NCBI GenBank assembly: GCA_018881555.1
Contig: JACAXG010000262.1
Location: 66,665-130,664, forward strand
DNA from: Amblyornis subalaris
Lineage: Eukaryota; Chordata; Aves; Passeriformes; Ptilonorhynchidae
Direction: 5' to 3'
Length of the DNA stretch: 64,000 nt
The translations under genes were made by a program, and so were the position numbers. Shown piece after piece: positions 1-39,884 of this stretch. Position 1 is the stretch's first letter. Every line of letters begins with the position of its first letter. The notes below the pieces were generated by a model. The model searched no databases and was not told the DNA's origin. It saw only the letters and a program-made list of their open reading frames with translations.

Positions 1-109
1 AGGCTTTTGTATAGTACCACAATGGAGTTGTGTTGTTTTCCATGTAAGAATTACCACAGTTTGCTTTTTCCCAAGATTTCCTACATTCAATTAGATGTCC
101 CCAAGCTCA

Positions 110-30025
<29,916 letters not shown>

Positions 30026-30861
30026 CTTTTCATCCTGCAGCAGCTTCTTTAGCGATGTTGCACCCTGGGCAGGTCAGCTCTGCGGGGAGCAAACATAGGC
30101 ACAGTGTCAGAACCCCACAGACAAAGCGCTGCAGAGCCACAGGTAACCCTGCTCTTCAAATTTCCACGGAATGAGGAACGGACCTGCTGGTTCATTCCCA
30201 AAACAAGCTCCAGGCACGTGCACACCAAGGCTGGACACAGCTGAACCCACCTGTCCCTGCCCACTTCAGTGAGTTCTATGGCAGAAGCAGCTTGTTGGAT
30301 CTCCCCCAGCCCCACTGGTGGCCACCCTAACTTGGGCCCTCCTCAACACAAAGTATTCTGCAAAAAACATTCTGAAAAGCAACTTCATAATCAAAGCCAC
30401 GATTTTCCTGCAAAAACAGTTTGGCCTGTCATTGCTCTCAGACAAATGGATTTTTTAGACAAAATTCCAAGCCAGCTCGGGTTGGACCAGGTGTTCAGCC
30501 TGGTTCAGATAGGGCTGGGTACCAGCAAATTCCTCATTCTGCTAACAAGGTATTTATCAAAGCACTCCCTGGTACACACAGGAGTAACTCAGGACTGGGT
30601 TTATGACAGCACCGGCACCAGCATGAGCTGAGTACACTGAGCATTCCCAAAAATTGCTCCTTGGTAGTCCTTGGAGTTACTGCAGTTACAAGAAGTTCCC
30701 TTAATGACTTCGGCACCGGAACAGGTGTCCAAGAAGAATTCCAAATGCTCCTTTGGTAGGACCAAGCCCTCACTGGGCTCACCTGCCTCTCTTGCAGAGC
30801 ACATCATAGCTCTGCCACAGGAAGTAAAATCTCACCCTTTCATTTTACAGATATAGAATAA

Positions 30862-31073
30862 TAGAAAGAAATTCCTCTCTGTGGGGGTGGGGAGGCTCTG
30901 GCACAGGTTGCCCAGAGAAGCTGTGGCTGCCCCATCCCTGGAAGTGTCCAAGGCCAGGTTGGATGGGGCTTGGAGCAACCTGGTCCAGCATAAAGTGTCC
31001 CTGCCCATGGCAGGGCGGGGAACTCGATGAGCTTTAAGGTCCCTCCCAATACAAACCATTCCATGATTCTATC
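30862..31073 (+). repeat. CR1 3' end
   Basis: AGAAAGAAATTCCTCTCTGT through ACCATTCCATGATTCTATCA. In the presumed SCN8A 5' intron. Confidence 0.9.
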
Positions 31074-33014
31074 AATTATCAAGGTTTCTATTCATTTGAG
31101 GCCATAAAAATGAAATAATTTAAAAATACTTTGATCAAGCACAACAGTAATTTCTGAAAGTTAAGTGTCTCTGGTATTTGGGTTAGACACGTGGTCTTGT
31201 TTGCATCAGATGCAACACAAATGACAAAAGAAAAGGGAGGGGACAAGGTGCAGGGCACAGGTGAGGACGAGCTCCCAGAGCCTCCAGCCTCCAAGGAGCC
31301 CAGACCCCTGGCAGGGTTTGCCCTATCCCTCCACAGAGCCCCTCATGCTCCTCCATCCACTCCCATGAAAAGCAGAGCTGTGAGGAAGTTCGTTCCCCCG
31401 AATCCAGCCGCCCACAAACCCTCTGCAGCTCTGCTCCTCGTACCAAGCTCTCGCTCCAGAACCAGCAGCAGGAATACATTGCATTTCTGAGCTGCTGGTA
31501 CCTTGTCAGGCTGTTCTCACTCCAGGAAGAGGCCAAGGGAGGAGAGGGATGACAGAAACCCTGCACTGATGCAACAGCACTGCAGTGCTGCAGGCTGGAA
31601 GAGAACCCAGCCCTGACACAGCGCTCGGGGAAGGACCCAAACACCAAATCCAAGAGGAAAGGCATGAAAACCACGAGGATATGGCACAGAACGAATCCCA
31701 AAGCTATGTGGGATAAGGTCCTTCAAGCAAGGATAAAAGATAACCAGTAACATCAGAGCTTTTAAGGTGACACAAACACAGCATCCAAATAAATACTAAA
31801 GATCTGAAATCTCTGAAAGAATGGCTTTCCGATTCCTTGGAAACTATGATACAGGGCCAGATTGTTAAAATTCAGCTATTTCAGCATGAGGTCAGGCACC
31901 CACGGGCTGCCCAGCCTGTGGCTCAGAGGATTGTCCTGTATTCACGTGGGAGGAGTTCAGGGAAGCCAGAACCACCACCGAAACAGAGAACCACAACACT
32001 CTGGAGTGCAGTGGGCTTCAGGAATAAACACAGGAATAAATAACCAAGTCCTTGGTAAGCATACCAAGTGATCTGGAGATCCCAGCCTTCAACACAGCAT
32101 TTCCAAAGCTGGAACATCCAGTGCAAAGCATTCTGAGGGATCTCAGGTTATCCCTTGCAACTGCTCTGACACAAGCTTTTACACCCTCCGATGTACATGT
32201 AAATCTGAAGCTGCACCACACATGCAGGACTTAAATGCTGTTTCCAGCTCAGGTTTAATTTGGAGATTCAAAAAACCTAAAGTACAGATCTCCCTCCTTA
32301 TGTAATCCCAGAGCATGGCAGGACTGGGATTCTCTTCCTATAAACCTGACCAGGTATTTCTAGAATAATAATAGTAAAGACTCAAAAAGGATGGCAAGAA
32401 GGGGAGAGAAGAGCCAGTATCTTGGTCACATTATCTCTGAGACATCATCGAATGGCCTGCTGATATTATGGAAAATTAATTTATTCTATTCTTGCAGCAT
32501 TTGCATGCATTTAATTACCAAATTTCCCACATACTGTGAAACTATAGAGCAGCATTGGGGATGTGGTCTAATTGAGTGGCACAGATAAATATGTAAGGCC
32601 TGAATTTAGAAACCAAAGTAGCTCAGGGACACAGCATAAAAAAGGGAAAAAATGAAGGCACAAAGGAATTTGTGCACAATTACACAACCCACAACTGGAG
32701 GCACCGACTCAGCTGAGAGGCCATGAAAGGAAAAAACAAAACCAACCCCAACAAACCAACACCATTCTCCAAATCTGGTTCACAGGTACACATGGCAGCA
32801 GCTTCTCTGTGTTTTGGCATTTTGGAATTACTTACAGGGCTGTTACTTGTTTAAAATCAACAGATAACAGTGACCTGAGGGTTTCACTTCTGGCAAGTTC
32901 TTGCCTGTCCTGACTTCATTTGTTTTCCCAGTAAATTTTCCCACGTTAAGGTAACGGACAAAATAAACTGCATGGCTCAACCTCACCTCCATCAAGGAAG
33001 ACACTTCCACAGCT

Positions 33015-33037
33015 GGTCTGGTCTGGTCTGGTCTGGC
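33015..33037. repeat. (CTGGT)n short tandem
   Basis: Four to five CTGGT units in the presumed SCN8A 5' intron. Confidence 0.85.
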
Positions 33038-33221
33038 ACTGCCTGGGCTACTCTGCCTGGCAAAGCTTCTGGAAGCTAAAAACCTTGTAAATGTTATTTT
33101 CCAACTGGGAATGGTCCTGCTGGGATATCAGAAATCGATACGGATAAATGCTAGGATTTATTTTGGCCCTTCCCACATCCGGTTCTTCAACCTCTAACAA
33201 GAGAAATGCTCTGAAAATTGT

Positions 33222-33422
33222 GACACAGACTCGGTGTCCAGGTGAATTAGGGAAGAGGGTGTTGGGGTTATCCATGGAAAACTGCATTGGGAACAACACC
33301 ACGCTGCCAGGATCAGCAGCGACAGAGACTCAGTAGCCAGGTGAGTTGGGGGAGAGGGTGAGTGGATCAGGGATCCATGGATACCTGCACTGGGAATGAC
33401 ACTGCACTGCTGGGATCAGCTG
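33222..33422. repeat. Diverged tandem duplication, unit about 99 bp
   Basis: Two adjacent copies begin GACACAGACTCGGTGTCCAG (33222) and GACAGAGACTCAGTAGCCAG (33321) and stay alignable through ATCCATGG, TGCATTGGGAACAACACC/TGCACTGGGAATGACACT and GGATCAGC. Confidence 0.75.
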
Positions 33423-34375
33423 GGCTGCTCCCAGCCACTGCCAGGGAGCCAGGAATTTGTCCTGGGAACTTGGATTTGGGTGCACACAACTCCCCAGGCC
33501 CAGATTTTATGTTTACACACATTGTTCAAATGCCAAAGATTTTCCACCAGAAATTGCTGCACTGAGGTGCTCAGTTGCTAAGACTTAATTATTTTTTCTA
33601 AATGTTCCCAGCAGTCCATTTACTGGTACATTATGAAATATTCCAATAAATTATTCAAGCTGATCATCAAAATAAATTTAAAAACACTTTTGAGGCAATT
33701 TCCTTGCTTTAATACATTTCTTCCTTTATTAATTACCAAGATTCAGCCACTCATAGTGTCTTTGAGAGAGAGAGAGAGAGACCTGTGTGAATTTTTATAT
33801 AACTCATGTGGACACACGTGGCTCTTGATTCCAACATGAGGGTTGGGGCAGGAGGGAAAACACAGCATAGATAAATATCTCCCTGAAATTCTGCTGCAGG
33901 AGAGCCTAAAAAGCTTCAAGCAAACCCAAAATATCCACACACGGGGAAATCCACAGCTGGAAGTAGCCTTCAGTCTCTGATCCCCATCTGCAGTGAATCC
34001 TGTGCCTACAACAGGCCAATTTTATCAATGAAAAGGCTCAGCAATGTGACCGGTGGCAGTGAAGGAGGGACCTTTCCCTTAGGAAAGCTCTCATGGCACG
34101 TTTGATGCTATAAAGTGGAAGAAAAAGGAAATATTTCTACTCCCAAGCAGTATTTATTGCTTGGTGCTGGGTGTTTCCCCACCCTGCGTAAAACCTTGTG
34201 GAAGTTCCTGGGTGCTTGGCTCGATGTGGAGCTCAAGGGCAGACTTGGGACAGGGCAGGATCTTGAAATGGCCATGGAAGAGCTGAAGTAGGACAGACAC
34301 ACCTCTAAACGTAAAAAATGAACAGAAATGTATGAAGAAGAGAGAAGAAGCAACAAACAGCAACAGAAGAATATT

Positions 34376-34512
34376 AGAATCATAGAATGGTTGAACGGTT
34401 TGGGTTGGGAGGGACCTTAAAGTTCATCCTGTTCCAGCCACTGCCATGGGCAGGGACACCTTGCACTAGATCAGGTTACTCCAAGCCCTGTCCAGCCTGG
34501 CCTTGAAGACTT
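34376..34512 (-). repeat. CR1 tail fragment
   Basis: Reverse strand: AATCATAGAATGGTTGAACG tail through GTCCAGCCTGGCCTTGAAGA. Confidence 0.88.
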
Positions 34513-35321
34513 GACTACACAGAAAACATTATTATTTAACAACACTTTCATAAAAACCAACTGAAGACCAACTCCTGCAGGGTCCTCACTCCCTCCCAGT
34601 AGCTGTGTGGCTTCAGTAACATCCCTCAGTAAGTTACAAGAACCAGAACTAGTTAATCCCAATTAATTAATGAATCCCCAGTTTCCTATGCTGTCATTAC
34701 TTTAGGCCAACTGTTTATATCTGTTTATCTCCAGCCTCACACAGAACTTGGAGATTCACAAACTAAACAACCTGAAGTGCTTCAACTTCCCCCTTTTAAA
34801 TCCTAACTTCTGAACAAAGAATTGTTCAAAATAGCTTTTGTGCAAGAGTTTAGCCACTAACCCAAACTTAATTCTTTCTTTAGTTCATTCAGCCCATCCG
34901 AGACCCATAAAACAGAAGCCAGGGAATGGTTACTTTGCACCATAATTTTGGGGGAATTAATTTCATGTTGTGGAGCACTCAGATGGTTTGAGTACAAAAG
35001 AGACAAATATGAAAGGGGGGAGAATAAATAACCCCCTTCTAGTGCTCTGTTAAAACATGGTTCTTGGAATTTCTGCCCAGGTTTCCTTACGGAGTGACAC
35101 TGTTTTCCTCCCTCCTAATCACCCCCTGGGTATCTGATCTGATAAACATCTCCCTCAGCTAATGCCAGTTATTCCCAGTTTTCATCACCATCCTGTGATT
35201 CATTTCACTCAACAGACAATAAAAAGTTCATCTCCCACTGGAAATGCCACTGGAATGGCCACATTCGTCATTCAACCTCATGTTTCCAGAGCATTTTCCC
35301 ACCTGGGTGACAGAGATCTCA

Positions 35322-35407
35322 CACTGAGCAGCAGCTGAGGAAGCTGGGGGGACTCAGCCTGGAGAAAAGGAGGCTCAGTAGGGAACTTCTCACTCTCCAC
35401 AACTCAC
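35322..35407 (+). repeat. CR1 internal fragment
   Basis: GGACTCAGCCTGGAGAAAAG and CTCTCCACAACTCA match the internal part of the 27.0-kb copy; no 3' tail. Confidence 0.75.
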
Positions 35408-35433
35408 TGCTCCCTTCTCCAGCAATGAAGGGT

Positions 35434-35502
35434 TTATTTCCATAACTTTAACACCACCTGTATAGTTATTTCTGTAACTTTAATACCACTACCTGGACAG
35501 TT
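35434..35502. repeat. Two-copy 32-35 bp tandem repeat
   Basis: TTATTTCCATAACTTTAACA and TTATTTCTGTAACTTTAATA start the two copies, each followed by a CCAC...CTG stretch. Confidence 0.65.
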
Positions 35503-35756
35503 CACCGGATGTTATACACTATTCAACAAATATTCCTCCCAAAACCAGCTTTCAGCAGACTTCGTTATAAACTCCTCACACTTTCCTGCTGTGCAGGAGA
35601 AGCCCAAGAAGCATGGAATGGGACTGCTAGAGTTTGGGTACCAAGATCTTTGAATTTTGCAATCTCTCTGTTCAGAAAGGAGCAATGTCACAGCTTTGCT
35701 ACAGCCTAGGCCCCACTGGATGCTCTTTCTCCTTAGAGAAACCGAGACTGCTCTAA

Positions 35757-35925
35757 ATTCATCAAGTCCAACCTGTGCCTGATCCCCACCTTGTCACCCA
35801 GACCAGAGCCCCGAGTGCCACATCCAGTCATTCCCTGGACACCTCCAGGGATGGGGACTCCACCAGGCCCTGGACAGCCCCTTCCAATGCCTGACCACNC
35901 TTTCTGTGAAGAAATCCCTCCTGAA
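35757..35925 (-). repeat. CR1 fragment, CATGGAAAGG subfamily
   Basis: Reverse strand: ATCAAGTCCAACCTGTGCCT, CACCTCCAGGGATGGGGACT, ACCACNCTTTCTGTGAAGAA. Confidence 0.85.
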
Positions 35926-38397
35926 AAGGAGACAGTGTTGCNTAAGCCAGAAGAACATGTGAAGTGTTAAAAGCCAGAGTGGAACCCGAGCTAACATCAG
36001 GGAGGTGTTGTAGTACACTCCTGCAGCAGGAAGCCACTTCTTCGCTACTTGTATTGTCCAGCTCTGCACAGAAGTGGGATAATGGGGCACAGTCCAAGCA
36101 TTTAGTTATTCTTGAACCCCACCAGATTCCAGCCAGTGGTCCCACAATGACCAGCTCTTCACCCCACAATCACCAACGTGAGCAATCACATGTGCTTCCT
36201 CTCTGTGGTTCCCAAAATTATTCCCCCCATGCTTGTTCCCAATTCTCTCATTTCATTGTTTTACTGCCCCTGCTCTAACCCAGCTCACAGCTCTGAACTC
36301 AACAATAAATTATCGATCCCAGTGTATCTGTCGATGTCAATGGAGTCGCAGCTGCCTCGGGGGAAGGCGATCGATAGCGAAGGGGCACCATGTGACGCCA
36401 GTAGCGCGGAGCCCACGGAGCCGCACAGCCTTGGGGCTGGCGCCACTCAGCCATTGAAAAACAGCAACTTTCCATCGAGATGGAAACCCATATCAGATCA
36501 TTTTAATGAAAAACACACTCGGGCAGCCCCACCACCGAGCACAGACACAGCAACAAACAGGAGGAAGATGATATCGCGATTGATGTTTTGGAGCTACTTC
36601 ACTTCCACTCAACGCTGACTTTGTTTCTGCTTTATTTAACAGAATGAAGGCACGGCCATGCTCCATTTCCTGTGGCANGTGATTGCTCACCCTCCTCTCT
36701 ATTAGAAAACCTCCTTCCACCAAACCCACAGGATTATACTTGTTCCACTGAGCAGTACAGTATCTATACCACAATCTATGTCTAAGCCATACCTACAAGC
36801 TTATATAACTGGTTAAATTACTTGTGATGAGTCTTGGTCCCCCACCCTGGGTGAACAACATGGCAGAAGCACCAAAATGCATTCAAATGATCAAGTGGCC
36901 CTTCAAGTCATGTTGTTAAGTTTATATAAAACACCGAAGCAAAGAACAGGGACTTTCTAAACACCCAAAAGATGCAAAACCTGAGCACTCGAGCTCCAGA
37001 AGGCCTTAGGATGGACCCATCACGGAACAGACCCAACGGAGGGTGTCATTACTCCAAAAGGCATCAACTCCCCGAGCCCGGGGCTATTTAGAGATCCCCA
37101 ACAGCTTCACTAACTTTATGTGACGGCACCCGTCCCTGAGAACGGCGAGGGGCCCGAAGGGCCGGTGATGGGCTCGGGGGACTCCGGCTGCGCGCGGGCG
37201 GGGAGCAGGCCCGGGAGGCGGCGGGAGGTGCCCGGAGGAGCCGGGAGGAGCTGTCCGCTTCAGCACCGGCCCCGCCGGAGCCGCGGGGGGTCCAGCCGGC
37301 CCCTCCAGCCTCGCCCTCGCCTTCTGCCCCAGGGCACCGGCTGGAGGAACCGGCCCCAGAGCTTCCCCGAATCTCCATCACCGACAGAGGAAAGGAAGAC
37401 CATTTCGAGGCCCCATTCCTCCAGACCAGGACTGCCCGGGAAAACCACCCACTGTCACGTTTTCCTCCCTTTCCGCCTCTAAAGACACCGGCAGGAGCGG
37501 GACAGGGACCCCTCGCCCCCCCGTTCCTCACAATTAAAGCTTCCTGGTGTGAAAAGAGGACGTCCCGGTCACGGCTCCCGGTGCGGGCGGAATGCTGCAG
37601 TGTGCCAGGACCGGGTTACACGTCCACGCACAGCACAAACACAACCGGAGCCGCGAAACGCGCCCTACCTGCACGGCCCCTCGAGGGACTCCCGCCGACC
37701 ACTGCGACACGGCACGGAGGGGACAAGCATGAGCCTCCCACACCTGGGATCACCCTCCAAAATTCAGCTCAGGGCCCGAGGGTCCGGATCCAGCTGCTGG
37801 CCCTTGCACACACTCCCCTTCCCAGACTTTCCGACTTCACCCCGGATCATCCGCAGCCGCTGCCGTGGAGCATCTCCCGGCGTCCCCACCCCCACACTAG
37901 CTGGGCATCGCTTGCACCAGAACGCAGGGGGAGGGGAGGAAGACACCCAGATTTTTAATAGAAAACCCCCGTGAATGTGCAATTCCCTCCCAGCAGGAAA
38001 GGGAAAAATAATATGAACCAAATCTGCTCTCACCATCCCCCCAAAATCTGTGGCGGAAGGAAAGAGGGAAGAAGAGCACAACCACTATGCTGACCCAACA
38101 TCTGGGTCAGCTGGAACATCACGGCCGCCCCAAGCATTCTCCCCCTCGCCCCCCCTCCAAAAAAACCCCTGTCCTTCAAGTTCTCCCCCTCCCCGGCCAG
38201 GGGAGGCTCCGGATGCCGAGCGGTGGGAGCAAGGGGTGGTGGAGGGATGGAGTAGTGCTGCAGCGAGGGCCGAGGGGGAAGGGACACCAAGGAGAACTCG
38301 GTTTCTCCCTCCACACAGTGCAGAAAAAGAACACGGCTCCGAATGTGGGGCGTGGGACGAGGGTCCCGTGGGCCCCGTAGGTTGTGGGGTGGAGGGG

Positions 38398-38476
38398 GGA
38401 CGGAGGGAGGGATGGAGAGAGGGAGGGAGGGATGGAGGGATGGATGGATGGATGGATGAATGGATGGATGGATGGA
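38398..38476. repeat. GGAG/GGAT tetranucleotide repeat
   Basis: GGAGGGA units passing into (GGAT)n, e.g. GGATGGATGGATGGAT, with one GAAT interruption. Inside the CpG island. Confidence 0.9.
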
Positions 38477-39023
38477 GCCCAAACGGGGCTCCAGGCCGAG
38501 GGTGGGCGCAGAGGGCGGTTGCCCCTTCCCAGCCCCAGCTCCCCGGCCGGGGGATGCTGACCCCGGGCCCGGCACTGTCCCACTTCCCCGCCGCAGGACC
38601 GGGGGCCTCGGGCTGCAGCGGACGGACCTTCCCCGGCCTGGGCAGCGGCTGCCGGAGCCCCCCGGCCCCGGATGGGGCGCGGAGGGCGGCGCTGGGTGGG
38701 CAGAGAACCGAGCCCCCCCGATCCCCTTCCCTGGGCGCGGGGTGACCGGACATCCACCGGGGGGGTGGCTGAGAAGGGGAAAAGCTCCGGGACACCCCTC
38801 ACCGCGGCAGATTTGGGGCTGGGGGCTCTTCAGGCGTCCCCCTCCCGCACCGCCCCACAACCCGCCCCCGGTGTCCCCGGGGCTCCCCGGGCCGCGCTCT
38901 GCGGCAGAGCCCCTGGGGGGGGGGCGGGGGGATAAAGGGCCAGGGGGGGATGGATCTAACAGAACAATAAGCGCGGGGAGCTGCGGGTGAAGCCCGCGGG
39001 GATCTCGGGGGTTGCGACTCACC

Positions 39024-39125
39024 GTGTCGGGCGGGCTCAGCGCGGCCCCGGCGCGACGCTGCCGGACTGCGGCGCGGGGGGAGCTGCGGGAGGGACTGCG
39101 GGTGTCGCCATCTTGGTGCGCTCCC
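39024..39125 (-). promoter_or_regulatory. Candidate noncoding first exon (SCN8A) with YY1-type site and 24-codon uORF
   Basis: Inside the CpG island the minus strand reads GACACG|GTGAGT, a consensus donor, with the last exon base at 39023-39024. Just upstream is AAGATGGCGA (39106-39114), a YY1-type motif usually found just downstream of start sites. An ATG in it (39111) opens a 24-codon frame closed by TGA at 39037. The next minus-strand acceptor that fits is the SCN8A exon 1 acceptor at 30079. Assignment to SCN8A is inference, and the 5' end is not determinable. Confidence 0.5.
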
Positions 39126-39227
39126 GGCGCTCCCCCCCGCCCGGCCCGGCCCCCGCCCGCCCCGCGCGCGCCGCAGAGGGGCGCTCGAGAGACACCGGGG
39201 GGGGGGGAGCGGGGAACCCCCGGGCCT

Positions 39228-39876
39228 TGTCCATCGTCATCGTCATCCCTGTGCCCATCATCATCATCATCATCCCTGTGTGTGTCCATCACCATCATCC
39301 CTGTGTGTGTCCAGCGTCATCGTCATCCCTGTGTCCGTCATCATCCCTGTGTCCATCATCGCTATCATTCCTGTGTCCATCGTCACCGTCCCTGTGTCCA
39401 TCATCATCATCCCTGTGTCCATCGTCATCATCATCACCATCCCTGTGCCCATCGTCATCGTCCCTGTGCCTATCATCCCTGTGTCCATCATCATCATCAT
39501 CCGTGTGTCCATCACTGCCATCATCCCTGTGCCCATCATCATCGTCCCTGTGTCCATCATTGCTATCATCCCCATGCCCATCATCCCTGTGTCCATCATC
39601 ATCATCATCATCCTCGTGTTCATGGTCATCCTTGTATCCATCACCCTTCCTGTGTCCATGGTCATTCCTGTGTCCATGGTCATCATCCCCGTGTCCATTA
39701 TCATCATCATCCCTGTGTCCATGGTCATCCCTGTATCCATCACCATCATCCCTGTGTCTATGGTTATCCCTGTGTCCATCATCATCATCATCATCATCAT
39801 CATCCCTGTGTCCATCGCCATCATTCTTGTGCCCATGGTCATCATCCCTGTGCCCATCACCATGATCATCCCTGTG
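39228..39876. repeat. CATC-rich minisatellite, about 650 bp
   Basis: About thirty degenerate units of the form CCCTGTGTCCATCATCATC, with variable numbers of ATC triplets and variants CCATGG and CATCGTC. Long open frames on both strands across it arise from the repeat and show no gene-like composition. Confidence 0.95.
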
Positions 39877-39884
39877 AATTTAAG

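Larger units (their letters stand above)
30080..37084. other. Presumed SCN8A 5' intron, no coding exon recognised
   Basis: About 7 kb without a recognisable exon. It holds CR1 pieces at 30862, 34376, 35322 and 35757, tandem duplications at 33222 and 35434, a (CTGGT)n run near 33015, a (GA)n run near 33765, and a CpG-bearing unique stretch at 36300-36625 treated separately. Short open frames here have no family resemblance I can name. Confidence 0.5.
37085..39225. promoter_or_regulatory. CpG island, likely SCN8A promoter region
   Basis: About 2.1 kb of very GC- and CpG-rich sequence stands out from the AT-richer flanks and contains no CR1. On the minus strand there are three plausible donors: GTGAGT at 39022, GTGAGA near 38031 and GTAGGG near 37670. 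This resembles the several alternative noncoding first exons of mammalian SCN8A. G-runs that could form quadruplexes lie at 38917-38950. All long open frames here reflect high GC content. Confidence 0.6.

Noticed and set aside
36178..36618. 146-codon plus-strand frame as a gene
   Set aside because: No family resemblance, no splice context and no start-context support; kept only as a possible regulatory element.
38030..39298. Open frame of 422 codons on the minus strand in the CpG island
   Set aside because: It is Pro/Gly/Arg/Ser-rich translation of GC-rich DNA that crosses the GGAT repeat and part of the CATC array. It has competing long frames in other phases and no recognisable domain.
39228..39876. 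CRISPR-like regular repeat
   Set aside because: The units are degenerate and directly tandem with no unique spacers, and the DNA is a vertebrate nuclear genome.
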